64,000 nt of DNA from CAWARU01 sp963784575 (GTDB lineage: Bacteria > Pseudomonadota > Gammaproteobacteria > UBA6186 > Azoamicaceae): the NCBI GenBank assembly GCA_963784575.1, contig CAWARU010000001.1, forward strand, positions 744,001 to 808,000. Reading direction: 5' to 3'. The first letter of the stretch is position 1. Each line of letters begins with the position of its first letter. Below the pieces are notes generated by a model, which was not told where the DNA came from, made no database searches, and saw only the letters and a list, made by a program, of their open reading frames with translations. Below, in pieces: positions 1-10,312 of the stretch. Made by a program: the position numbers and the translations under genes.

Positions 1-3000
1 CATTCAGTTTGGCAGGCTTTGGGGTTACCGTTGCAGTTTTTTCTTCATACTTTTCTTGGGTGACAATGTAGGGGTTACCCCGTTTCAGAATTTTCTGAAT
101 TGCCTCTAAGCGGTGCCTTTCGGCACCTGAAATTCCCTGCTGTCTCTCTTGTTTCTGGAGAGTTTCCTGCTCGCGTCGAAGATTGATGAGTTCCAGTTCA
201 CGCCAGCGGCACATGATGGAATCTGCCACTGGCTCTTTTGTGCCTTTATAGAGGATGCGAAGCAATGCGAGTTCTGTATCAGACTTGAGCCGCAGGTCTT
301 CAGGAACGATACCCATGACACGATAATATTCAAAATAGAGTCTATTTGCATTTTGTTTAAATGCATTATTATAAAATTCCTTAATGCCTTCCCTACGCAC
401 CTCCAAAGATTTTTCTGTGAGTGTTGGGGCACGAACCAATCCTTTGCTAAAGCTGGTATCAAAGAGGGGGGTATCTAGATTTATTTGCTTGCAATCACTC
501 AATAAAAATGCAGCATAGGCTCTGACAGCTGTAGTTTCGGGATCTGAAAATCGAGCATCCTTGGGATCAACAAGGGGAGATACTATAACATTTGGGTTGG
601 GGATCTCCATCATGATTTTTTGAATCCATTCTACTTCAACCGCTTCCCCTTTCATACCGCCAAGCTTCTTACAAGCTCGAAGCGCTTCCATTGCCTTTTG
701 GGGTTGATGTGTGGCAAGATACAGATAGCAGAGGTATAAATACTCGATAGGGTTCTTTGCCATCAGATCTGCAGTTTCAGACATGGGATTGATTTTCATT
801 TCAAAATACTCTGCACTACCACTGAAGCGCCATTCAGGATCCGCAGTCATACCAACGTCCTGCGGCAAGATACTAGCGGCCACCCTGTTGCTTAAATCAA
901 GCTCTAGTTTATGTTTATATTCATGCTCTTTTGTCACGGACGCATAGAATTCTTGGCGGGGAAGAAGTGCAATTCGATCCTGACTATTGGTTCGGTTTTC
1001 AAGATATAAAACATGATCGAAATTTGCCACACTGTGGAAATCTTTCAAGACCAATTTATATTGCGGATTTTTACTCCAGAGTAACTCCAAAACACCTTCA
1101 CTATTAGGTCTTTGTATAAATTCAAGACCATAACGTGGTAAAAAAACACGAAGCGGCATATCAGACTTGGGTCGAGAATCTTGCCAAATCTCAATGAATT
1201 TTGGATCTTCGAATTTCATCAAGGTATTTTGAAGTATATCTTTTCCTTTCCAGCTCAATTGAACCAGTTTGTAACCAGTAGTTTTTCCTTCACGAGTTAA
1301 TTCACTCATTTCAAATTCATTTTTAGGAGCAGTAGGATTCGCTAACGTTTTACTTTTAATATCTGCAATACAATTTAAACCACTATCGGTGACCAAAAAC
1401 TCGCGACTTGGATTATCGATCTTCGCAAAAAGATATTTGCCTTTCTCCAAGAAGTGACTTGGAATATATTTAGCATCGGGTTTCTTCAGATCCTCATTGA
1501 AAAATCGCGGGATCTTATTTTGTAATTCATACCATTCGTTCTTCTCACCGAGAGTAACTTGAATATGGGTACCACCTTCTGGATCCAAAATGACTCGATA
1601 TTGGTGTCCCTGCCAGGTGAATGATGCCATGCGTCCTTCTCTGCCTCGTGCAATAAGGCCTCGTATTTGGAGATCTCCAAAGAAATCAATGAAGCTGCTC
1701 GTATAAAAATCCTGCGGAATAAGCTCTTCCACAAAACCGGATCCTTTAATTTTTCCATTCGAAAAATCAAAGGTGATTGGTTGATGTCCTTTTTGCAATA
1801 CACCTACGAGTGGGAAATCGATTTTTAAGTCATAGACTTTGTTTTTTATCAATGTCGACAGTGGCGCCGCATCTATCACTTTCTTAATAAGGGATTCTTG
1901 TTTTTCTTTTCCAAGTTTTGAAAAGTTGTCTTTGAGTATTGGTGCAAGCTTTATTAGCATTTTATTGAGCACATTTTCTGTCGGCAGATCTAAGATTTTG
2001 CTTCTTGCCCCTTCCATAAAATTCTTTCGTAACAGTAAAGTATAGAGAGTTTCCAATTTTTTTTCATCTATTAAAAGTTCGGTTCCTGCTTTTTCTGCTG
2101 CTTCAAGATCATATTTCAGATTTTGGAGCTCACCTAGCAATTTCAAACCATAGAGTTCTTTTAAATTTGCATGGGCCGATTGCTTCTCAAGTTCTGTGGA
2201 TTTTTCTTTCTCTAGAACCGCAATATTGGCTAAAGCACTGCGATCGAGCGATTCCTGTATTTTATCGAATTCGGCTAAGGCTTTATTAATTTCGGAGCTT
2301 GCGGGTGCAGATTTGAAATAATCCTTCAAAAAATAACCCAATTTATGACAGAACAGCCCTCCTGGCTCTACAAAGTTGCCCTTGACATAAAATTTAAGAC
2401 CTTTCTGCATGAAATCAACAAGCTTTATGGCAAGCTGTGGGGTCGCCTCGAGTTGTTTTTGGAGCAACCCAGGTGTCAAGAGATTAAAAAGCATGAAATT
2501 CTGATATTCATAATCATTCAAAAAATCCATATTAGAATTAAACCAGTCCAAGGTATTTAAAATGCGATTGCCGCTCATCCTGGCACGGGTGAAGGGGAGA
2601 GTATGGAAGGGTAAGTTCTTGGCTTTGGCTTTTTCTAACAGTTTATTAAAATCTACTACAACATCATTGCTTGAATAGATATAATCGTGAGTTAATTCCT
2701 TCTTTGAATTATATTTTTTCAAAAAGTATTTATCATATTTTTTTGCAAACAGCATATCTACCATCATGGGATTTTGGAATTGATAGCAATCATTTAAGTC
2801 ACGTTCTCGATTGGATGCTATTCTTTTCTCTAGACGATCTGTAAAATATACTCCGGATTTTTCTGTGTGAGCATCTCTTTCAGACCCGCGTCTAGCGAGA
2901 GTGGACTCTAAACCTCTAAACAGCAGATCCGAATGATCATCCATGGTTAATGGGACGTCTCGGAAAAAATCTACTTTCGCTTTTTCAAAAAGTCGCCCCT

Positions 3001-5191
3001 CGAGCAAGGTTTCATGAAATTGCAAGCAAAAACGTAAGTCTGAAGTCAATGCATTGATACGTTCTTTATCAGCTGTCGAAAGACTCTCGAGACTTTTTCT
3101 TTCATGTTCATTTAACTCCTTCTTTGCAATTTTATAAAGCATCATTCTGGCCTTATCCATGGAAGTTAACCCCCCTAAGGAGGCACCAAGTTTTGAAAGG
3201 ACATCGAGCAGATTGTGCTTTCGTATCAGGTTAATTTCGACAAAGTCTTCTGGAGTACCTGGTGCCCTTAAGTAAATATCTCTTCTTCCGATGTTAATAT
3301 AAGCATTTTCTACTTGCTGTAACCTTGCATCAAACTTGGGATCCATTGAAACTGATCTTGGATCCGGTAACAATTTGTCTACTGTATTAAATATCTCATT
3401 CTTAATAAAATACTGCCTTAAGTATGCAAACTCTGGGTCTTTGAAATAGGCAGAGGCAATGAAAGATCCTATTAAAATCCCAGTTAAACTGGTAATATAG
3501 CGTTTCGGCAGGTAGTAGCCGCCGGTCAAATCATTTTGCTTACCATACATGCGGATCAAATTTTGAACAAAGCTTAATGCTTCTTTTGCTTGTTCCTGAC
3601 TCATATTCGCCCAGTATGCAGAAGCTTCAGGTTCATTGAGTGGGAAACTCAAAAATAAAGATTCGATGTCCTGTTCAATATTGTCCAAATAATTGTTCTG
3701 AAAATTTCGAAGACAAGTTTCATAACTTCTCTTCAAGAATGCATAAGCGGATTCATCTGCACGACACTTCCGGTTTTCTTCAGGCAGCGTAACAGGGGGC
3801 CGTGGAACATCAAACTCCTTTATGGCCAAACCCGAAGGCACCACGAATGTTAAGTCTTCGTTTTGATATTCTTTTATTTGGGTTAGGACTGGAGTGGGTA
3901 TTTCTGCACCCGAAGACAGGGTAGATTCTCGCTGCATTGCATCTCGAGTGGCCGCATATACTTTTAGGTTGTTTTGCAAAGCTGCGATGAATTCAATGAT
4001 CCCTTTCGCTCTGGCTTCATCTAGAATTGGTTTTCCGTCTTTGTGGCGTTTCATCAATTTTCGAGTAAGATTAGCAAACTTTTGTATGGCACTACCAAGT
4101 TGTCTTTGAACTGCAGTATCAAATAAAGTACCTTTTTTTTCACAAATCTTATAAAAAACGAGTATGGACTGCATTCTCATCTGATATAAATATTCTTGGA
4201 AGGCTTCTCCTTGCATTTCATTATGAAGCAGGGGCATCAAAACCCGCATAGAGCAAGTGCCTGAAATTTGGCCCTGAGTATATTTCCGGCAATAAGGTTT
4301 TGGATCTACTTTGTTGCCGCCCAAAAATGTAATATTTGGAATCACTTCACAATATAATCTATCTTCATTAAATTTATTCTCAATCTTCTTTCGATCATCT
4401 TTTGTAATACAGGAAAGCATCGGTTTTATCCTCGGGTTCATTAATTCCTGTAGGAACTTGCTCAAATTGGAAGATTCAACATTGCCCGGGATCTGATAAG
4501 CCATGACCGGTAAATATTTGTCTTTTGCGGTATCATTCTTTAAATGATATTGAATACCAGCCCCTGTATTGTAAATTAGAAAGGTGATGACATCTTTCAC
4601 GCTGCCATCGGGCTGTGGTATTTTTTCTTTCATGAGTTTGTAACATACCGCATGTCCCCCACTTCCTCCAACTCCCAACCACCCTGCTGGTATTATAACT
4701 TCATTCCTTGATTGAAGTAACGAAACCGTATATTCCGCAACTTTCTTGATTTCAGCGTTTGCGGTTTCTTCTGTTGCAGAAGAAGTAGCATTTATTTTTG
4801 CAATGGCCTCACCCATTCTGTCTTCGATATCAACTAAATCCTGGAAAGTTTTCCGCGTGTTTGCAATGGCCTCAATGATTTTCTTCCTTTTATCGGGCGG
4901 GATGCCGCAGAGATTCTTTTCATCTTTTTCGATCATCTCCAGCATTTTCAATTGAAAGCTCGTGGTGTTTTTGAAAGTATTTCCGTTAAGAGTTGTTCCC
5001 TCCAATCTTGCATCATTATGAATATGGGCAAAAAGGCTTAATGTGAGTTCAGAGTCATTCGTAATTAATGGTATCCTACCGCCAAGGCCAGTATCGACCT
5101 CATGCAACTCCTTTCTAAGCTTATCTTCCAAGAGTTTCTTGACGAGGGCGAAATCGCCAAGTTCTGCAGCTTTTATCAATTCTTTGCTCAT
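1..5191 (-). CDS. Giant hypothetical protein, N-terminal 1,730 residues (3' end outside window)
   Basis: The frame is open without a stop from the ATG at 5191 to the left edge, so only the N-terminal part is seen. The first ~25 residues (MSKELIKAAELGDFALVKKL) look like the start of an ankyrin helix pair. Residues ~170-315 contain GGSGGHAVCYKL (H180), IYNTGAG (N208) and QISGTC (Q308, C313). The order His, Asn, Gln, Cys resembles clan CE cysteine peptidases (Ulp1/YopJ type), but this is inference from motif order only. The rest is charged, mostly helical-looking sequence with no domain I recognise. There is no signal peptide. Size, lack of a signal and the ankyrin-like start suit a secreted effector or a very large cytosolic protein. 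Transcription would start in the 300-bp gap shared with the response regulator gene. I am sure it is coding; the function is unknown. Confidence 0.85.
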   Translation of the reverse strand, partial: MSKELIKAAELGDFALVKKLLEDKLRKELHEVDTGLGGRIPLITNDSELTLSLFAHIHNDARLEGTTLNGNTFKNTTSFQLKMLEMIEKDEKNLCGIPPDKRKKIIEAIANTRKTFQDLVDIEDRMGEAIAKINATSSATEETANAEIKKVAEYTVSLLQSRNEVIIPAGWLGVGGSGGHAVCYKLMKEKIPQPDGSVKDVITFLIYNTGAGIQYHLKNDTAKDKYLPVMAYQIPGNVESSNLSKFLQELMNPRIKPMLSCITKDDRKKIENKFNEDRLYCEVIPNITFLGGNKVDPKPYCRKYTQGQISGTCSMRVLMPLLHNEMQGEAFQEYLYQMRMQSILVFYKICEKKGTLFDTAVQRQLGSAIQKFANLTRKLMKRHKDGKPILDEARAKGIIEFIAALQNNLKVYAATRDAMQRESTLSSGAEIPTPVLTQIKEYQNEDLTFVVPSGLAIKEFDVPRPPVTLPEENRKCRADESAYAFLKRSYETCLRNFQNNYLDNIEQDIESLFLSFPLNEPEASAYWANMSQEQAKEALSFVQNLIRMYGKQNDLTGGYYLPKRYITSLTGILIGSFIASAYFKDPEFAYLRQYFIKNEIFNTVDKLLPDPRSVSMDPKFDARLQQVENAYINIGRRDIYLRAPGTPEDFVEINLIRKHNLLDVLSKLGASLGGLTSMDKARMMLYKIAKKELNEHERKSLESLSTADKERINALTSDLRFCLQFHETLLEGRLFEKAKVDFFRDVPLTMDDHSDLLFRGLESTLARRGSERDAHTEKSGVYFTDRLEKRIASNRERDLNDCYQFQNPMMVDMLFAKKYDKYFLKKYNSKKELTHDYIYSSNDVVVDFNKLLEKAKAKNLPFHTLPFTRARMSGNRILNTLDWFNSNMDFLNDYEYQNFMLFNLLTPGLLQKQLEATPQLAIKLVDFMQKGLKFYVKGNFVEPGGLFCHKLGYFLKDYFKSAPASSEINKALAEFDKIQESLDRSALANIAVLEKEKSTELEKQSAHANLKELYGLKLLGELQNLKYDLEAAEKAGTELLIDEKKLETLYTLLLRKNFMEGARSKILDLPTENVLNKMLIKLAPILKDNFSKLGKEKQESLIKKVIDAAPLSTLIKNKVYDLKIDFPLVGVLQKGHQPITFDFSNGKIKGSGFVEELIPQDFYTSSFIDFFGDLQIRGLIARGREGRMASFTWQGHQYRVILDPEGGTHIQVTLGEKNEWYELQNKIPRFFNEDLKKPDAKYIPSHFLEKGKYLFAKIDNPSREFLVTDSGLNCIADIKSKTLANPTAPKNEFEMSELTREGKTTGYKLVQLSWKGKDILQNTLMKFEDPKFIEIWQDSRPKSDMPLRVFLPRYGLEFIQRPNSEGVLELLWSKNPQYKLVLKDFHSVANFDHVLYLENRTNSQDRIALLPRQEFYASVTKEHEYKHKLELDLSNRVAASILPQDVGMTADPEWRFSGSAEYFEMKINPMSETADLMAKNPIEYLYLCYLYLATHQPQKAMEALRACKKLGGMKGEAVEVEWIQKIMMEIPNPNVIVSPLVDPKDARFSDPETTAVRAYAAFLLSDCKQINLDTPLFDTSFSKGLVRAPTLTEKSLEVRREGIKEFYNNAFKQNANRLYFEYYRVMGIVPEDLRLKSDTELALLRILYKGTKEPVADSIMCRWRELELINLRREQETLQKQERQQGISGAERHRLEAIQKILKRGNPYIVTQEKYEEKTATVTPKPAKLN

Positions 5192-5492
5192 AATTCTTAC
5201 ACTTCATTGCTTATATTTCTTACACTTATTCCATACTTTTTTTCATACTAATTTCTTGCTGATTATTCTTGCTCGTCCTCATTTCTCATAGAGGCTTGTT
5301 TCTCATGTATGATTATACTGGATTCTTATATATCTGAAAATTATATTTGCACTTATTATTAGAGTGGAATTTTGCAAAATTATCCTCCATATTGGTATTT
5401 TATGCTGAAATTTCCGGTATTATTAGTATTATATTACGTGCGAGTACACTAAAATTTAGGAAAAGCCACAGTCTTGGTCTAAACTTTATTTT
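5192..5492. other. Divergent AT-rich intergenic region
   Basis: This 301-bp gap separates the giant minus-strand gene from the plus-strand response regulator and must hold both promoters. It is very AT-rich with many TATTAT-like strings, so no single -10/-35 pair can be chosen with confidence. I see no hairpin or repeat of note. Confidence 0.4.
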
Positions 5493-5876
5493 ATGAGTAC
5501 AGAAAAAAAGGCTTTCAAAATTCTTTTCGTTGACAATAGCAGAACAACACGAGCTGTTATGTCAAACTTACTGCAACAGCGTGGCTATACAGTCGTTACG
5601 GCCGGAACCGGACAAGAAGCTATAGATAAAATTAAAACCGAACTTTTCGATCTGGCCATCATGGATCTGTATATGCCCATAATGAATGGCTACGAAGCCG
5701 CGAGAATCATCCGAGAACTACCTGAACCTGCCAAAAATGTTCCCATCATTGCGCTCACGGCGAGCCACGATCCCAAGGACATAGATCTCTGCAAAAGAGT
5801 CGGAATGAATGACTATGTCACAAAGACAGAGGATAATAAGGGATTGTTCGAGGCCATCGAAAAATTTGCGAAATAA
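5493..5876 (+). CDS. Single-domain response regulator (CheY-like receiver)
   Basis: A 127-residue stand-alone receiver domain with no output domain. Visible landmarks are the phospho-acceptor D58 in IMDLYMP, T89 in ALTAS and K111. The usual pair of acidic residues after the first strand is DN (D14-N15) rather than DD/ED, so one metal ligand is changed, and the Lys is followed by Thr rather than Pro. The family relays phosphate from a histidine kinase to a target protein or a phosphotransfer domain; no kinase gene is nearby, so the partner is unknown. The gene stands alone between two intergenic gaps. The family call is safe; the pathway (motility, c-di-GMP or stress) is not determined. Confidence 0.9.
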   Translation: MSTEKKAFKILFVDNSRTTRAVMSNLLQQRGYTVVTAGTGQEAIDKIKTELFDLAIMDLYMPIMNGYEAARIIRELPEPAKNVPIIALTASHDPKDIDLCKRVGMNDYVTKTEDNKGLFEAIEKFAK

Positions 5877-6099
5877 TTATTATTTAAGCCTTCATATCCC
5901 AGTGACGCAACCATATTTCATATAGATACCTAACAGACTTTTGCGCTAAATATTGACAGCATACATCCAAGGTTACTAACATGATTTTTTTGAACGCAAA
6001 TAACTGTGTCTGAAAAGGATATTGATCTGAGTCAGCCATATTCATGGCTTTTTGTGTAAATACTAAATTCAGAACCTAAATCGTACCTAAAGAGTTGTT

Positions 6100-7206
6100 G
6101 TGAAAAAAATTGCATTAAGCGCCACTGGCCTACACATTCCTGCTCATTCAATCACTAATGAAGAGTTAGTAGAATCTTTTAATCAATATGTTGATCACTA
6201 TAACTCAGAAAATGCTGGTAAAGCCGAACCTTTAAAACATTCTTCTGCGGATTTTATTGTCAAAGCTGCGGGCATTCAACATCGCTATGTCATTGAGAAG
6301 TCGGGCATACTAGATATTAAGCGCATGAAACCATGCATCGAAGAGAGAGAATGGCATGAACCCTCCCTGCAATGTGAGATGGCAATTGCTGCAGCGAAAG
6401 AAGCTATAGCGCGCGCAAAAATCGATGGCTCACAAATTGATGCGGTTATTACTGCCGCTTCTAATATTGAACGACCCTACCCTGCCATTGCTGTGGAAGT
6501 TCAAAATGCTTTAAATATCTCAGGTTTTGGCTTTGATATGAATGCAGGCTGTGCCTCAGCGGTATTTGCTGTACAAAATGCGGTAGATGCCATCCATCGC
6601 GGCTCGGCAAGAGCAGTTTTGATCGTAAATCCCGAAATCATGAGTGGTCATATTAATTTTAAAGACAGAGACAGTCATTTTATTTTTGGTGATGGCTGCT
6701 CAGCACTGATTCTACAGCGCGAAGAAGATGTCGTATCTGACCACCCATATGAAATTTTGGGAACACAATTAAAAACACAATTTTCTAATAACATTCGTAA
6801 TAATTTTGGTTTTTTAACGCCGCTAAATTCAGAAACCCAGAACAATCCTGACAAGCTTTTTTCTCAGCAAGGCAGAAAAGTGTTCAAGGAAGTGATCCCT
6901 TTTGTGGCAGAAACTGTCCAAAACCATCTAGCATCGCTTCACATTAAAATTTCTGAATTGAAACGTCTTTGGCTGCATCAGGCCAATGCCAATATGGATC
7001 GCTTAATAGCGACTAAAATTTTGAACCGCGAACCTGAAGGTTTGGAAACACCCATTATATTAAATGAATTTGCCAATACAAGTTCTCCTGGCGCCATTAT
7101 CGCCTACCACAAATACCACGAAGATCTGAAAACTGGAGATATCGGAATTCTCTGCGCGTTTGGAGCAGGATATTCGGTGGGCAATGTGGTGTTGAAGAAA
7201 TTATAA
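6100..7206 (+). CDS. Beta-ketoacyl-ACP synthase III family protein (FabH-like)
   Basis: A 368-residue thiolase-fold condensing enzyme. The catalytic triad of KAS III is visible: C151 in NAGCASA, H293 in WLHQANAN and N326 in EFANTSSPG. The family condenses an acyl-CoA with malonyl-ACP to start or divert fatty-acid synthesis. At 368 residues it is longer than E. coli FabH (317) and has an N-terminal extension with an insertion (residues ~28-85), like the second FabH-type enzymes of Pseudomonas and Legionella relatives. It could therefore use a non-acetyl primer or serve a specialised lipid. The start is GTG at 6100; no ATG occurs at the beginning of the frame. The gene is monocistronic and is followed by a hairpin cluster that could end transcription. 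Confidence 0.88.
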   Translation: MKKIALSATGLHIPAHSITNEELVESFNQYVDHYNSENAGKAEPLKHSSADFIVKAAGIQHRYVIEKSGILDIKRMKPCIEEREWHEPSLQCEMAIAAAKEAIARAKIDGSQIDAVITAASNIERPYPAIAVEVQNALNISGFGFDMNAGCASAVFAVQNAVDAIHRGSARAVLIVNPEIMSGHINFKDRDSHFIFGDGCSALILQREEDVVSDHPYEILGTQLKTQFSNNIRNNFGFLTPLNSETQNNPDKLFSQQGRKVFKEVIPFVAETVQNHLASLHIKISELKRLWLHQANANMDRLIATKILNREPEGLETPIILNEFANTSSPGAIIAYHKYHEDLKTGDIGILCAFGAGYSVGNVVLKKL

Positions 7207-7262
7207 AAAAACGGACCCCCTTTCTTTTTAGGTCAAATTAATAACTTAATATTACTTAGCAC

Positions 7263-7372
7263 AAAACGGCAGGATAGCCGTTTTGGAAACGCCGAATAGG
7301 CGGAGCCCGAAGGTCTCGAGCGCCATGGACGGCGCGAGTCAGAAGATGGGCATTCAAGGGTCTGCGTGAACG
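7263..7372. repeat. REP-like cluster of hairpins
   Basis: Three adjacent perfect or near-perfect inverted repeats lie between two convergent genes: AAAACGGC/GCCGTTTT at 7263-7284, CGCC/GGCG at 7290-7302, and CTCGAGCGCC paired with GGCGCGAG at 7315-7338. They are followed by a segment (7344-7372) that resembles the palindromic element at 28620-28650: AGATGGGC, then TTCA, then TGCGTGAACG. It is GC-richer than its surroundings. The position 3' of two convergent genes fits a REP/BIME-like repeat or a bidirectional terminator. Confidence 0.6.
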
Positions 7373-7397
7373 ATAGCAATAAAAGTTACTAAGGCTG

Positions 7398-9830
7398 TCA
7401 GTGAAATTTCCTGAATAGCCTACTCATTAATCCACCGCTTTGTTTTTTATCTGGATCACTTTCTGCTGGCTTCTCTTTGCTTTTATCCGATTTCTTCTCA
7501 TCTTTTTTTGATGATGCCTTCTCCTGCTGTGATACCGCATCATCCTGTTCTGATAAAGAGTCACCCTGTTCTAATAATGAATCATGCTGATCCGAACTTA
7601 GTAAAGCTTCTTTAAAAGATTGAGCCTTTTCTTTTTCTCCCTTGCTCTCAAGTATCTTCATCCAAAGTAATGCCGCTTTTTTATCTCTTTGATGACGCTC
7701 TATAGGGGTATGCTTTTCTGTCTCAAAAGGTGATTGCACCGGTCTGTCTGCTCTGGCCGTTTTATCATAGATTTGTTGCATACTGCTCAGTTCTTGCATG
7801 CTGATCAAAGTTCCCTTTGTCTTAAACGTAGATAAGTCTGGTTTACCCTCTTGAACTCGAAGCCTAACGACCTGCGCAACAATTCTTGCGACCTCCCTTT
7901 CTTCATTGTCATATTCACTTACAAAACGCAAACTGCTGCGAAAGACGAAAATAGTGGAACCTATTAATAAAACAATCCAAGCACCAAGTCGAATGTATTG
8001 AACTGTCTCAGATTCCAATTCATGCTCTAGACTTCCGGCACGAAAGCCTTTGAAATATAACGTTTGAAAAATAGAGGTAGTAATGTATGTCATGACAGTG
8101 GTTGTCAAATCTCTAAAGGGAGAAAAATAGCGAGAGGCAGAAGCTACAAAGCCGGGAGCAAGACACCAGAGTTGGTTAAAAATATTGCCAGGTATTTTAA
8201 GCAAGCTCCAAAGCGCCATAAATATACCTGAATTATAAAAAGTTCTATCGGTAACATCTAAAAATCTTCTGAAGTAATGCCACCGGGTTTCCATTGGAAA
8301 CCAGATTTCTTTTTGTAGCGGCGATACTATATTCCAGGAAGTATGCAGTACAAAACAAATCAAAGGGGGTAATGCAATTTTTCGCCAAAATTCTCCATCA
8401 TCCATGTTCATTTGATCGGGATGAAAATATCGATAGGCATCAATGCAAATGCCCAATAAGAAAATAAAATTAATGGCCCCTTCCGCTGTAGCTTTCCAAA
8501 CCCTAATGAACAATGGTTTTGCATTGGGATTTTTTATGGAATAGCCGGCAATAAATGCGGCAACAGCCTCCGTTGTTAATTCCAGAATATAAAGCTTAGG
8601 AACAACCAAAGATACCATATTGGGATACAATCTCAACATTCTTTGAATGGAAAGTCTAATTGCCATGGCATCGTTCATAGCTTCAACCAAAGGAAATCTA
8701 TCGAGGAGCGCTGCTCTCTCTTCTATCTTAAGGGTGCGGCAGCATCTGAGTCTCCTTTGAAGTGCTGGAAAATTCACCTCATAAACCAAAGCCATCTCTA
8801 CAGTATCTACAGTGTCTACTGAAGTCAAAGGAAAGCTTGTATATGAATGTGAAGAGTTTCTATTTTCTTTGATGTCTTTAAGGATACCATCCGCTAATTG
8901 TTTTTGCTCCCTAGACAAATCACGTGTGTCCTTCAGTATTTTTTTTATTACGGGACCAGAAATGGGAATCCTAAGTTCTTCTTTTTCTCTAGACCCTTCA
9001 GATTTATCTGACAGAGTTTTGATTCTATAGATTTCATTGACATATTCAATCAGGAATGGTTTTACAAGCAGTTCTGAGGTATCTTTAGCTGATAAATGGA
9101 AGGCTTCACCTCCGATAACTGTAAAGCTTTTCTGTTTCGACACATCCTTCAATGCTTTTTCTATGCCGGATATTGCCAACAATATATTCTGAGCAATGGT
9201 AGATTTTGCAATCGATTCAGTATCTTCGCAATTTTCCCAGCCCGGAATTTGTTCAGGATAATTTTTCATCGCAGTGCAAGATTCATAGATTTCACGCATA
9301 AAAGAGCATCGATACAAACTGTAGAGTTTTGCTATTTTATTGAGTGGGAAATTAATAATGAGGGCGGTATATTCATCTTCCAGAATCTTATCTTGACTGG
9401 CTCCGTCAACACCTTTATTAATGACAGACAAACAAGCTGATTCGAATTTGCTTGCATCGATTAAATTGCTGGCTTCATCTAAAATTATTTTGAATTTTTT
9501 CTTTAGGATTGCCTTCATCAAAACTGCTTTATTGAGTTTCATAAGGCTTGAGATAAATTGCAGAGCTCTGATGTTTTTGGGATCTAATAAGTGATCAAAG
9601 AAAGTGTTAATTTCTTGAGATAATTTACTGTCTATCTCCCCTGTGACAGCTGCAAGTCTAAAGCAAAAATCTTCTTTGATGTTCACTTCGCTGAGTTCAT
9701 CTCGGAGATCATCAGTTGACTGATGTCTACCATCCTCATCAGCGCCAAGTTCGGAGAATGTATCATCGTATTGGCTGGGATCTATAGTAGTATCAGGTTC
9801 TGATGAGTCGAGATATTCTGCAGGTACCAT
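7398..9830 (-). CDS. Hypothetical multi-pass membrane protein, 810 aa
   Basis: I do not recognise a family. Residues 1-~400 are acidic at first, then helical and soluble-looking. Hydrophobic stretches likely to be membrane segments fall at about 415-430, 450-466, 485-503, 533-548, 575-592 and 613-631. The C-terminal ~130 residues are hydrophilic and low in complexity (SLLEQGDSLSEQDD, a Lys/Ser/Glu-rich linker), ending LMSRLFRKFH. It starts 2 bp after the stop of the CcmI-like gene and has a GAGGAAG ribosome site just upstream, so it is probably the last gene of the ccm transcript. A link to cytochrome c maturation is not otherwise supported. A membrane-inserted effector-like protein is an alternative. 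Confidence 0.8.
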   Translation of the reverse strand: MVPAEYLDSSEPDTTIDPSQYDDTFSELGADEDGRHQSTDDLRDELSEVNIKEDFCFRLAAVTGEIDSKLSQEINTFFDHLLDPKNIRALQFISSLMKLNKAVLMKAILKKKFKIILDEASNLIDASKFESACLSVINKGVDGASQDKILEDEYTALIINFPLNKIAKLYSLYRCSFMREIYESCTAMKNYPEQIPGWENCEDTESIAKSTIAQNILLAISGIEKALKDVSKQKSFTVIGGEAFHLSAKDTSELLVKPFLIEYVNEIYRIKTLSDKSEGSREKEELRIPISGPVIKKILKDTRDLSREQKQLADGILKDIKENRNSSHSYTSFPLTSVDTVDTVEMALVYEVNFPALQRRLRCCRTLKIEERAALLDRFPLVEAMNDAMAIRLSIQRMLRLYPNMVSLVVPKLYILELTTEAVAAFIAGYSIKNPNAKPLFIRVWKATAEGAINFIFLLGICIDAYRYFHPDQMNMDDGEFWRKIALPPLICFVLHTSWNIVSPLQKEIWFPMETRWHYFRRFLDVTDRTFYNSGIFMALWSLLKIPGNIFNQLWCLAPGFVASASRYFSPFRDLTTTVMTYITTSIFQTLYFKGFRAGSLEHELESETVQYIRLGAWIVLLIGSTIFVFRSSLRFVSEYDNEEREVARIVAQVVRLRVQEGKPDLSTFKTKGTLISMQELSSMQQIYDKTARADRPVQSPFETEKHTPIERHQRDKKAALLWMKILESKGEKEKAQSFKEALLSSDQHDSLLEQGDSLSEQDDAVSQQEKASSKKDEKKSDKSKEKPAESDPDKKQSGGLMSRLFRKFH

Positions 9831-9832
9831 AG

Positions 9833-10312
9833 TTACTTCCTCAAACGTTCCCTTAAATTCAACATGCGATGACGCAAGTATTCCGCTTCACTGGTCTTCG
9901 GCAATAACTTCAAGGCTTCCTGCCAATACCGATCAGCAAGCGACTTATCGCCGCTTTGGAGGGCACGAATTGCCAAAATGTCCATTAATTTGCATTTAGT
10001 CATTACATCATCCGGGAATTCCTCGAGATGCAGCACAAGCCTGACTTCATCTTTATTTAATTCTGCCAATAAGGGTCTAATTTCAAGCTGCTTTTCTCGC
10101 TCTGCCAGGGCATTTTCTGAATAATATTCGTCTAGTTTTGAAGAATATCCCAGGTAATGATAACTGAGATACGAAAATAGCGGTGTGAAAATGGCAATGA
10201 GCGCAATAACAAGTTTATTAATGGGAGATTTGATAAGCCAAGGGAGGATGCATAAGTACGAGATTAATACCATAGCCATGGTGATAAGCCAAAACATCAG
10301 CTTACTTTCCAT
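9833..10312 (-). CDS. CcmI/CycH-like cytochrome c biogenesis protein (short)
   Basis: A 159-residue protein with two N-terminal hydrophobic segments (about 5-27 and 31-55) followed by a hydrophilic helical region with one TPR-like stretch near residues 105-150 (ALQSGDKSLADRYWQEAL). This is the layout of CcmI/CycH, which holds apocytochrome c for the heme ligation complex, but the protein is much shorter than usual CcmI (~400 aa), so only one TPR-like unit is left. It overlaps the end of ccmG by 11 bp, as expected for tight translational coupling in the operon. No Cys-x-x-Cys motif is present, so it is not CcmH. Assignment rests mainly on position and topology. Confidence 0.6.
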   Translation of the reverse strand: MESKLMFWLITMAMVLISYLCILPWLIKSPINKLVIALIAIFTPLFSYLSYHYLGYSSKLDEYYSENALAEREKQLEIRPLLAELNKDEVRLVLHLEEFPDDVMTKCKLMDILAIRALQSGDKSLADRYWQEALKLLPKTSEAEYLRHRMLNLRERLRK

